A stretch of DNA of 64,000 nucleotides from Lutibaculum baratangense AMV1. Its GTDB lineage: Bacteria > Pseudomonadota > Alphaproteobacteria > Rhizobiales > Tepidamorphaceae. This document shows positions 44,512-52,071 of the stretch, piece after piece (the first letter of the stretch is position 1; each line of letters opens with the position of its first letter). The notes below the pieces were generated by a model. It was not told the origin of the DNA. It did not search any database and worked only from the letters and a program-made list of their open reading frames with translations. Location: NCBI RefSeq assembly GCF_000496075.1, contig NZ_AWXZ01000040.1:62001-126000 (forward strand), given 5' to 3'. The position numbers and the translations under genes are program-made.

Positions 44512-46707
44512 TCATTCCAGGCGGATGAAAGCGTGCGCACCCGTACAAGCGACCTCGCCGACGATGGCGGCGCCGGGAGCCGGTCCGCCGCGGAGCGCGA
44601 GGAGGCAGCTCTCGGCGGCCTGTGGCGGCACCGCGGCCAGGAGCCCGCCCGCCGTCTGCGGGTCGAAGAGGGCCGCATGGGGCGGCCGCTCCGCCACGAT
44701 CGCCCCTTCGATCCAACGCGCGGCCTCGGCATTCGACGGGTGGAGCGTGCTCAGATACCCCGCTTCCATTGCCTCGAGAGCTCCGGGGAGGAGCGGTAGC
44801 CGGCCCAGCTCGACCGTGGCCGCGAGGCCCGAGCGGCCGATCATCTCGGCCAGATGCCCGGCGAGGCCGAAGCCCGTGACGTCCGTCACGGCACGCGCCC
44901 CATGCGACCGCAGGACGGCGGCGGCAGGTCCGGAGGAGCGCTGCATCTCCCGAAGCGCTACCGCCATGTCTCGGCCCTTCGCGCGACCCCGCATCGCGGC
45001 CGCGAGCAGGGCGCCCGTGCCGAGCGGCTTCGTCAGGATCAGCCGGTCGCCGGCTAGCATCGCTCCCTTTCGGAAGAGCCTCTCCTGGCGGGCGCTGCCC
45101 GTCACGGCGAAGCCGAGCATAGTCTCGGCGACCTCCGCGCTGTGTCCGCCGGCGAGCGTCGCGCCGGCCTCGCGCAGTGCCTCGACGGCGCCTGCCAGCA
45201 TCTGGAAGAGCTCGTCCTCGACCACGTCCGGCGCACCGGGCGGCAGGCCGGCGATCGCGAGGGCGGCCGCCGGGTCGGCACCCATCGCCCAGATGTCGGA
45301 CAAAGCGTGGTTCGCGGCGATCCGCCCGAAAACGAAGGGGTCGGAGACCATCGCCCGGAAGAAATCGACCGTCTGCACCATGAGGGCGCCGGGGGTCGTT
45401 CGCAGCACCGCCGCGTCTTCACCTTCGCGCAGTCCTACCATCACGGCGGGCGATGGCGGCGGATCGAGCCGTTCGATCACCCGGGCGAGCACGCCCGCCG
45501 GGATCTTCGCGCCGCAGCCCGCGCAGCGCATCGCTTCGGGGTCCTGTGGCGACAGCGGCGCATCCGCCTTCGTCTCGCCGGCCATGTCGGGCAGCACCTG
45601 GTATTTCCGCATCCACCGGCGGTCGATCCGGTCCTTCCAGCGCCAGAGGAGGTCGCCTTCGGCCGCGAACGGCCCCCGCGAGGCGACCGCATGCTCGTCG
45701 TCCGTCGAGATGAGCGACAGGAAGTGCCGCTGCGCCCGGAACGGTCTCGGCGGAAGACCGCGCGCCGCGCGCCGCAGGTTCGCCTCGAGCGGTGGCCCCG
45801 CGCGGACCGCGAAGACCCCCGCCTTCGGGCGCGGATCGGACACCACGGTCGCCGTGTCACCGACCGCGAAGACGAAGTCGTGGCTGACCGACCGGAAAGC
45901 CCGGTCGACAGAGACGAAGCCCTCCGCCAGCTCGAGACCTGTCGTGGCGAGCCACGGATGCGGCGCCGGTCCGGTCGTCCAGACGAGCTCGTCGAAGGGC
46001 TGCGTATCGCCGGCGACGGTTCCGAGTTCGCCCGCCCGCACCTCGGCGACGGGAGTACGCTCGAGCAGGCGCACGTTCCGCGTGTTCAGGATCCGGCGAA
46101 AGATGCCGGTCGTCCTCGCATTGTGGCCGGACATCACCTCGCCCTCCGTCACGAGGGTGAAATCGTGCCTGTGCGGGCCGCCGGAGAGGCGGTGGCGCAA
46201 CGAAAGGAGAAGCTCGACGCCGCCCGCCCCGCCGCCGGCGACCACGATCTTCAGCGGTCGCGCCTCCGCATTCGCGTGGAGTTCGCCGAGCCATCTGAGG
46301 AACTTCCGCACCGGCCGCACCGGTGTCGCGTGCTCGGCGGCCCCCGGAACGTTCGCCCTCGCGGTCGAGCCGATGTCGAGCGAGAGGAGGTCGAACCGGA
46401 GTGGGGGACGGTCGGCGAAGATCACGCGGCGGCCCGCGAGGTCGAGCCCCGTCGCTCGCGCATGGATCAGCCGCGCGCCGGCAAACGTGGCGAGCGGCCA
46501 GAGATCGATATGGGCTTCGTCGTGCGTGTATCGCCCGGCGATCAGGCCCGGCAGCATGCCGGAATAGGGCGTTTCGATTTCGTCCGCCACGAGCGTCAGG
46601 CGCACCCCCGGCAGCGGCCGCATGCCGAACCGCTTCAGCACATGGACGTGAGCATGGCCGCCGCCGACGAGCACGATCTCCTTTTCGATCGGAATGGAGG
46701 ATTTCAT
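44512..46707 (-). CDS. selD: NADH dehydrogenase-like / selenide, water dikinase (SelD) fusion
   Basis: A 731-residue fusion. Residues about 1-370 form a type-2 NADH dehydrogenase-like flavoprotein (IVLVGGGHAHVHVLKRFG FAD loop, IVVAGGGAGGVELLLSL NADH loop, FVFAVGDTATV). The rest is SelD, which makes selenophosphate from selenide and ATP: CAGCGAKIPAG with active Cys398 and Lys, EDAAVL, HALSDIWAMGADP, GGHSAE and TDVTGFGLAGHL. The second motif cysteine is Ala. Similar fusions are known, where the oxidoreductase may deliver or reduce selenium. ATG 46707 is preferred; GTG 46719 is possible. Its product feeds the selenoprotein made 340 bp downstream. Confidence 0.93.
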   Translation of the reverse strand: MKSSIPIEKEIVLVGGGHAHVHVLKRFGMRPLPGVRLTLVADEIETPYSGMLPGLIAGRYTHDEAHIDLWPLATFAGARLIHARATGLDLAGRRVIFADRPPLRFDLLSLDIGSTARANVPGAAEHATPVRPVRKFLRWLGELHANAEARPLKIVVAGGGAGGVELLLSLRHRLSGGPHRHDFTLVTEGEVMSGHNARTTGIFRRILNTRNVRLLERTPVAEVRAGELGTVAGDTQPFDELVWTTGPAPHPWLATTGLELAEGFVSVDRAFRSVSHDFVFAVGDTATVVSDPRPKAGVFAVRAGPPLEANLRRAARGLPPRPFRAQRHFLSLISTDDEHAVASRGPFAAEGDLLWRWKDRIDRRWMRKYQVLPDMAGETKADAPLSPQDPEAMRCAGCGAKIPAGVLARVIERLDPPPSPAVMVGLREGEDAAVLRTTPGALMVQTVDFFRAMVSDPFVFGRIAANHALSDIWAMGADPAAALAIAGLPPGAPDVVEDELFQMLAGAVEALREAGATLAGGHSAEVAETMLGFAVTGSARQERLFRKGAMLAGDRLILTKPLGTGALLAAAMRGRAKGRDMAVALREMQRSSGPAAAVLRSHGARAVTDVTGFGLAGHLAEMIGRSGLAATVELGRLPLLPGALEAMEAGYLSTLHPSNAEAARWIEGAIVAERPPHAALFDPQTAGGLLAAVPPQAAESCLLALRGGPAPGAAIVGEVACTGAHAFIRLE

Positions 46708-46803
46708 CTCGCTCGGCACTCTCGGTCGGGGCGGCGCCTCCCCTTATGACGGCCGCGCACCGCGCCTGCAACCGAAGGCATAGGACCTCGGCGCGCCCCT
46801 TGC

Positions 46804-47985
46804 CTACGCCGCATCGAGCCGGTGCGGCGGCAGACCCTTCGATTTTCCGCTGAGGTTCGCCCCGAGCGAGACGAGGGAGGGCCATCTCGCCGCCAGCGCG
46901 CCCGCCGCCCGCGCGCCCGGCTCCCGCGTCAGGAGCTGGGCGAGCGCGGAGGCGAACCGTATGCGCGGGGCGAACATGCGGCGCCAGCGTGCGGCGTAGC
47001 GGCGGCCCGCCGCAGCTCGGGCGGCCGGGTCGCGCCCGTCGATGGCGCCGAGCTCGCGGCCGAGAAGCCAGCCCGCCTGCATCGCCATGGTGATCCCTTC
47101 GGCGATGACCGGGTGCGCCTCGCCGGCGACATTGCCGACGCGGAAGACGTCGTTCTGGTACCGGGCGCGGATGCCGGGCCTGATCGGGCCTGCCGCCAGC
47201 CACTCGCCGTCCGTCTCCGCCTCCGAGAGCGCTTCGCGAGCGCCGCGGCAATGGCCGAGAATATGGCGCAGCACGGCCGGGCCCGCGGGCTCTGAGTTGC
47301 GGATCAGGTCGAGCCTGTCGCGGCGGATGCAGCAGGAAAGCGACAGCCGCCCGCCGTCGGTGCGGACGAGGCCGCCATAGCCGCCGAGAAAGGCGATGAG
47401 CGGCATCAGGTCGTGCGGCAGCCGGTCGTGCCGGAAATGTGCCTTGAACCCGATGAGGTCCGATGCCGCATGTCGCCTGTCCTCCTGTGTCGGCAGCGCT
47501 CCGGGCTCCCACGATCCGTGCGCCGCGACGAGGATGGGGGCGCAGAGCGTGTCGTTGTCCTTCCTGCGGCGGATCTCGACCTGCCAGGCCGCGGACCGGC
47601 GCTCGCAGCGCGTCGCCCGCCACGGCTGGAAGATCCGGGCGCCGGCCTGTCGTGCGGCATCGAGGAGGAGGGTGTCGAGCACGTCGCGGCCGAGCGCGCG
47701 GCCGCGGCCGTGACCGTCAGGCATGGCCGTTTCGATCATGCGATCGCCGATGAAGAGGCCGACGCGGTCGATCTCCGGCCCCGCGTTCTCCCGCCATGCT
47801 GCGCCGACGCCGAGGCGGTCGAGTGGGGCGGAGTTCGTGCCGGAGACGAACTCGCCGCAGACCTTGCGGCGCGGGAACTCGGAGCGCTCGACGACCGCCA
47901 CCGAGCGTCCAGCCCGGGCCAGCGTCAGGGCGGTGACCGCGCCGGCCGGGCCGCCGCCGATCACGATCGCGTCGAAGCCGGTCAT
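46804..47985 (-). CDS. FAD-dependent oxidoreductase (geranylgeranyl reductase/hydroxylase-like)
   Basis: A 393-residue flavoprotein. The FAD loop is AIVIGGGPAGAVTALTLARAGRSVAVVERS; GRDVLDTLLLDAARQAGA and the second FAD motif VGNVAGEAHPVIAEGITMAMQAGWLL are typical of the group that includes geranylgeranyl reductases and PHBH-type hydroxylases. Its ATG overlaps the methyltransferase stop (ATGA). With the type III polyketide synthase and methyltransferase it forms the three-gene set known for making methylated, oxidised phenolic lipids or pyrones. It probably oxidises the polyketide product. Confidence 0.88.
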   Translation of the reverse strand: MTGFDAIVIGGGPAGAVTALTLARAGRSVAVVERSEFPRRKVCGEFVSGTNSAPLDRLGVGAAWRENAGPEIDRVGLFIGDRMIETAMPDGHGRGRALGRDVLDTLLLDAARQAGARIFQPWRATRCERRSAAWQVEIRRRKDNDTLCAPILVAAHGSWEPGALPTQEDRRHAASDLIGFKAHFRHDRLPHDLMPLIAFLGGYGGLVRTDGGRLSLSCCIRRDRLDLIRNSEPAGPAVLRHILGHCRGAREALSEAETDGEWLAAGPIRPGIRARYQNDVFRVGNVAGEAHPVIAEGITMAMQAGWLLGRELGAIDGRDPAARAAAGRRYAARWRRMFAPRIRFASALAQLLTREPGARAAGALAARWPSLVSLGANLSGKSKGLPPHRLDAA

Positions 47986-48692
47986 GCCGGTTCGCTCCCC
48001 GTTTCGCGCACAGCGGCGAATTCATGCAGGAAGAGCCCCGCCTGCCGTTCCTCGATCCGCCACCCGGCTTCGTGGGGCCAGTGATCGCGCAGCTCACTGC
48101 CTTTGAAGCCGCCGCGCACGCTCACCGAGGCGTCGTGCCGCGTGACGTCGTTCGCGCCGATCACGAAGAGGCGGGAGAGATGATAGGGCAGGGGGCCGCG
48201 GACCGGCTCCGTCGCCGCAACTGCCGGCGCCGCCGCCGCCATCAGCCGCAGCAGGTGCCTCAGTTCATCGCCCTCGAAATGGTGGAGGAAGAGGTTCGCC
48301 AGCGCGAGGTCGAAGCCGTGGGCATTCCCCTCCAGCCAGTCGAAGGCGTCGGCCTGGACGGTGGAGAGCCGCCACCCCAGGGACTCGAAGGCGGCGCGCC
48401 GCTTCGGCGGCACGATGTCCTGCTGGTCGAGGAGCACGAGTTCGACGTCCTTCCAGCGCTTCGACAATCGCTTCGCCATGCCGAGGCTCGCCGCCCCGTC
48501 GCCTGCGCCGATCTCCAGGATCCGCCGGGGCGGAGCCGGCATCGTGGCGAAGAGCAGCCGCGCCATGAGCGGCGCCTGCAGCATCAGGGCGTTCGTGCGT
48601 GCGAGGTCCCGCCGCGACGCGACGGCTCGCGGATCCTCGCCCGGCAGCTCGTCGAGGATCTCCGGGATGACCTCGCGCTTCGCCAGGTTCAT
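47982..48692 (-). CDS. SAM-dependent methyltransferase (class I)
   Basis: A 236-residue methyltransferase. The SAM-binding motif is ILEIGAGDGAASLGMAKRL, then VELVLLDQQD, VQADAFDWLEG and LALANLFLHHFEGDELRHLL. It sits 13 bp after the type III polyketide synthase and overlaps the flavoprotein start, so the three work together. It would O- or C-methylate the polyketide ring. Confidence 0.9.
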   Translation of the reverse strand: MNLAKREVIPEILDELPGEDPRAVASRRDLARTNALMLQAPLMARLLFATMPAPPRRILEIGAGDGAASLGMAKRLSKRWKDVELVLLDQQDIVPPKRRAAFESLGWRLSTVQADAFDWLEGNAHGFDLALANLFLHHFEGDELRHLLRLMAAAAPAVAATEPVRGPLPYHLSRLFVIGANDVTRHDASVSVRGGFKGSELRDHWPHEAGWRIEERQAGLFLHEFAAVRETGSEPA

Positions 48693-48704
48693 GGTGAGCC
48701 TCGC

Positions 48705-49778
48705 TCAGGCCGCCGTGCTGAAGAGCATCGTCTCGGCCGTCAGGCCCGGCCCGAAGGCCATGCCGCAGCCGTGCGCGCCGCGCCTGTCCTGCGCCATCAG
48801 GGCCTTCAGAACGAACATCACGGTCGCGGACGACATATTACCGTAGTCGCGCAGCACGCCGCGCGAGGCGGAGAGGGCACCAGGATCGAGCTTCAGCGCC
48901 TTGGCGACCGCATCGAGAACGGAGCGGCCACCGGGATGCACGGCCCAGAGGTCGATCGCCTCGGGCCGCCGCCCGTCGAGGATCTCGCCGTGACGCTCCT
49001 TCAGCGTGTGGCGGATCGCGCCCGGCACCTTGCCCGAGAGCACCATGTCGAACCCGTCCTCGCGCACGTGCCACTCCATGAGCTCGCTCGTGTCCTCGGC
49101 GAGGAAGGAGCGGAAGCTGTCGAGCCGGATCCCGGTCGCCTCGGCGGAGATCAGCGAGGCCGCGCAGCCGTCGCCCCAGAGATAGAAGGAGAGAAGCTGC
49201 TCGATGTCCTTCGTCTCCTTCAGGTGCAGCGTGCAGAGCTCGAGGTTGACGAGGAGCACGCGTGACCGCGGCTCGGAGCGGACGATGTGGCGGGCGAGCT
49301 TCAGCCCGCTGATCGCGGCATAGCAGCCCATGAACCCGACGATCGTGCGCTCGGCCGACCGGTCGAGCCCGCAGCGGGCGACGATCTCGAGGTCGAGCCC
49401 CGGCGCCGAGAAGCCGGTGCAGGAGGTGACGATGACATGGGTGACGCGCTTCGCGTCCCCGCCCAGCTCGAGGCGCGCGACCGCAGCCTCGGCAAGCTGC
49501 GGCGCGCGCTCCTCGTAGATCTGCATCCGCTTGTTCGTGCCCGGAAAGGAGCCGCGTGGAAACAGGCCCTCCACGTCGACGACGGGCCCGGAGGGATCGT
49601 CGGCGGGCGCGATGCACGAGAACCGGTGCCGGATCCCGCCCTTCTCCGCCATGCGCTCGAAGAGCGTGCGGTACATGCTGTTGCCGCCGATCTGGGCGCG
49701 GGCGAAATCGAGGAAGAACTGGTGGACGTCGTTGGGCGGAGTGGCGGTGGCGATGCGGTTCACGAAGGCGTCGGCCAA
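48705..49778 (-). CDS. Type III polyketide synthase (chalcone/stilbene synthase-like)
   Basis: A 357-residue homodimeric ketosynthase-fold enzyme that extends an acyl-CoA starter with malonyl-CoA units. The catalytic triad is intact: Cys152 in GFMGCYAA, His281 in WAVHPGGRS and Asn314 in GNMSSATVMF. HVIVTSCTGFSAPGLD and LWGDGCAASLI are further signatures. The start is TTG 49778, six bases after AGGAG. The methyltransferase and flavoprotein follow as one operon. Bacterial relatives make alkylresorcinols, alkylpyrones or pyrones; the long-chain starter typical of these is plausible but cannot be read here. Confidence 0.92.
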   Translation of the reverse strand: MADAFVNRIATATPPNDVHQFFLDFARAQIGGNSMYRTLFERMAEKGGIRHRFSCIAPADDPSGPVVDVEGLFPRGSFPGTNKRMQIYEERAPQLAEAAVARLELGGDAKRVTHVIVTSCTGFSAPGLDLEIVARCGLDRSAERTIVGFMGCYAAISGLKLARHIVRSEPRSRVLLVNLELCTLHLKETKDIEQLLSFYLWGDGCAASLISAEATGIRLDSFRSFLAEDTSELMEWHVREDGFDMVLSGKVPGAIRHTLKERHGEILDGRRPEAIDLWAVHPGGRSVLDAVAKALKLDPGALSASRGVLRDYGNMSSATVMFVLKALMAQDRRGAHGCGMAFGPGLTAETMLFSTAA

Positions 49779-49826
49779 AGGGGTGCTCCTGTCGAGGGTG
49801 CAGGCACGGATCGCCCCGGGGACCGA

Positions 49827-50816
49827 TCACGGCGCGCCCGAGAAGAACTCCCTGACCTCGCGCAGCAATCGGTCGTCTTGATCCGCATAACGCGGCGAGA
49901 AATGGAACGGTTCGAGGCGCTTCGCCCCGGCGCGGCGGGCGATCTCCACCGCTTCGCGTGTGGTCAGGTGGCCTCGATCCGCGGCGACTGCGGCGTCTTC
50001 TGCCGCGAAGGCCGCCTCGCAGAACAGGATGTCGACGCCTGCAAGAAGCTCACCCGCAGCCGTGATGTTCGCTTCCGTGCCGCGAATGTCGGTGACATAG
50101 CCGATCTTCTGTCCCCGCTCGACGGTCACGAGGTGACGCAGGTCCCGGAGCGGCCGTGCCGGCAGACCGTCGATCGCGATGGCCGTATCGTCAGGCGCCC
50201 CTGAGGCGACAGCCTGCTTGAACGGCCCCAGCCACGGCCCGATCGGCAGGCCCTCCGCTTCGACCCTGTTGCGCCAGACATTCAGGTGCCGCGCCTCCTC
50301 GACCGCGAAGGCCAGGCATGGGATGAAATGGTCGAGCGTCACGGCCCGCACGCGCAGCGCCGGCTCGTCGAGGAGGCAGCCGGACGGCAGGTCTGGCGGG
50401 TCGAGCGGCTCCGCCACGAAGCGGTTCCGAAGCCGCAGGCGGGCGCGCCGCCGGCTCCCGTCCTCGTGCAACTCCTGGACGACGAAAGCGAGATCCGCGG
50501 CGTACTTGTCGGCGAGGTTCCAGGTGTAGGCGGCCAGCTTCTGGGCGACGGCGGCAATCAGCCCCTCCGGCCCGTGCAACCTGATCGTCGCCACGCGGCC
50601 GATCGACAGGCGCAGCACCGTGTCGAAGCCGACGAAATGGTCGAGATGGCAGTGCGAGACGAAGGCGTCGCTCACGCGCAGGATCTTGCGCGCCGGCAGG
50701 GCGTGCAGGTCGCCGATGTCGAACAGGAAGGCGCGCCGGGCGAACTGGAAGTCGAGGAAGAGCGCGGGGTCGCCCGTCCGGCCGTTGACGAGGTCGGGGT
50801 GGAGAAGCGCCTTCAC
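49827..50816 (-). CDS. MBL-fold metallo-hydrolase, ribonuclease Z-like
   Basis: A 329-residue metallo-beta-lactamase-fold enzyme. The di-zinc motif is SHCHLDHFVGFD; ARKILRVSDAF precedes it. A later Asp (YVTDIRGTEAN) and His residues (RGHLTTREAV, EPFHFSPRY) complete the sites in the RNase Z-like order. The HFSPRY end is typical of tRNase Z-like proteins. The GTG start overlaps the DUF2293 gene stop (GTGA). It is divergent from true RNase Z in length and inserts, so the substrate is uncertain. Confidence 0.82.
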   Translation of the reverse strand: MKALLHPDLVNGRTGDPALFLDFQFARRAFLFDIGDLHALPARKILRVSDAFVSHCHLDHFVGFDTVLRLSIGRVATIRLHGPEGLIAAVAQKLAAYTWNLADKYAADLAFVVQELHEDGSRRRARLRLRNRFVAEPLDPPDLPSGCLLDEPALRVRAVTLDHFIPCLAFAVEEARHLNVWRNRVEAEGLPIGPWLGPFKQAVASGAPDDTAIAIDGLPARPLRDLRHLVTVERGQKIGYVTDIRGTEANITAAGELLAGVDILFCEAAFAAEDAAVAADRGHLTTREAVEIARRAGAKRLEPFHFSPRYADQDDRLLREVREFFSGAP

Positions 50817-51118
50817 ACCTCGCGCTCCTCCCCCGAGACGCGCCGTCGCGCGCCCCAGCCTTCCAGCACCTCGTTCATGTCGTCGACCACGAAGAACCTC
50901 GCGCTGTCGACGTCGTAGCCCTCGGCGAGGAGGTCGTCATAGTCGGTCATGACGTGGCGGACATAGGAGACGAGCGACAGCCACGCCGCCTCCTCCGGAG
51001 AGGCCGTCCTCAGGCCACGGCTGTCCAGCGCATGGTCGGCGACGACCGCGCTCTCATGGTCGGGGATGTTCGGCGCGAGGTGGCGGAGAGCCTCCTCGAT
51101 GTCCTGGCGGCGCGGCAT
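50813..51118 (-). CDS. DUF2293 domain-containing protein
   Basis: A 101-residue protein of family DUF2293, recognised by RQDIEEALRHLAPNIP, LRTASPEEAAWLSLVSYVRHVMTDYDDLLAEGYD and ARFFVVDDMNEVL. I start at ATG 51118 (MPRRQDIEE), since the longer frame to 51157 adds an unlikely N-terminus. It is translationally coupled to the MBL-fold gene, suggesting a shared role. The family has no established function. Confidence 0.85.
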   Translation of the reverse strand: MPRRQDIEEALRHLAPNIPDHESAVVADHALDSRGLRTASPEEAAWLSLVSYVRHVMTDYDDLLAEGYDVDSARFFVVDDMNEVLEGWGARRRVSGEEREV

Positions 51119-51357
51119 GATCCTCGCGGCGTGCGATCGCTGGCCACAGCAAAACACGTCGAGGACGCCATGCCCACCGGCCTCTCGCCGCCAGATGCGC
51201 AGAGGGGCCGGCCGATGCCGTCCCCGGAGGTTCGGCCAGGGGTGGACAGGGTGGCGGAGGAGGAGACATCGCGGGGCCTGGCTTGCTGCCCCGCGGTGGG
51301 GCGTTGGCCCGATTCGGGCGCGGCGGGCGGAGGACCGCGCAGGTCCCCTCCCGCGTG

Positions 51358-51561
51358 TCAGGCGAAGAAGCGCATGTACACCACTTCGGGCGTCTGGCGC
51401 CGCCGCTGCGTGCCGCGGAACGTGCTCTGCGGTCGAGCGGTGGCCTCGCGGTCACCGAGGCGGGAGGCGACCTTCTTCAGCGTGCGCCCGGCCGTCTCGA
51501 AGAGGCTCCGCTGGCCGCCCGGAATGACGGGGAGGAACGAAGTGTGCGTGAGAGTGGTCAT
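51358..51561 (-). CDS. Possible small protein (67 residues)
   Basis: An ATG frame encoding a short basic protein (MTTLTHTSFLPVIPGGQRSL...TPEVVYMRFFA). A weak purine run (GAGATGAAAG) precedes the start. It lies alone in a long gap between the DUF2293 gene and the Nramp gene. No family recognised. It could be non-coding. Confidence 0.35.
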   Translation of the reverse strand: MTTLTHTSFLPVIPGGQRSLFETAGRTLKKVASRLGDREATARPQSTFRGTQRRRQTPEVVYMRFFA

Positions 51562-52071
51562 CTTTCATCTCGCTTGACGAACTTTCGGCGGGGAAAAATG
51601 CCCCGTCTGGTCGTGGTATTTGGTATACCAGACGCACTTGCACAATTGCCTTCCGCACAAGGCCGCTCTGCACACCCTGCAGGGCTGGCCGCCTCCGGAG
51701 GTGATCCTCGCTTTTGTAAGGCTGGCTTAGATTTAGACGGGCGCGCCAACCGAGTGTGCAGTTGCGAATAATCAGGCCTCCGCTTTTGTTGCGGATGCGA
51801 AGATTGCGCGGCGATTGACCCATCGGAAGGTCGGCTTCCATTGTGGTATTCGCGAATTTTGCGCCACCCGCGGGCGGGTCTCGGAAAATTTCTACTTGGC
51901 ACGGTGGTATGTGGTCGACCACAGTGGGGGTCAGATGCTGGCCTCGGCGCGCGACCGCCGTGGAGGCCGGATCGGCCAATACGAACCGATAATCGTTCGC
52001 TCCCGACTCCGTCCCTGCGGCTTAGGGGGGAGGCGGCGGGGCAGGGCGAGAGGAAGTAGGAGGAACGCGAC
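51562..52071. other. 510-bp region upstream of the Nramp-type gene
   Basis: No convincing gene. It is clearly richer in A+T than its surroundings, consistent with a long promoter/leader. It holds a perfect 10-bp palindrome (TGGTATACCA, 51621-51630) with outer arms GTCTGGT and ACCAGAC, and ends in a perfect AGGAGG ribosome site before TTG 52072. Confidence 0.5.
51605..51633. promoter_or_regulatory. Palindromic operator-like site
   Basis: GTCTGGT (51605-51611) and ACCAGAC (51627-51633) are perfect inverted arms; the right part also forms the 10-bp palindrome TGGTATACCA (51621-51630). Its form resembles GntR/FadR-type operators. No GntR gene is in the window. It may control the small minus-strand frame or the Nramp-type gene. 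Confidence 0.35.

Noticed and set aside
51896-51920. Possible sigma-54 promoter (TTGGCACGG...)
   Set aside because: The -24-like TGGCAC is present, but the required GC at -12 is absent at correct spacing.
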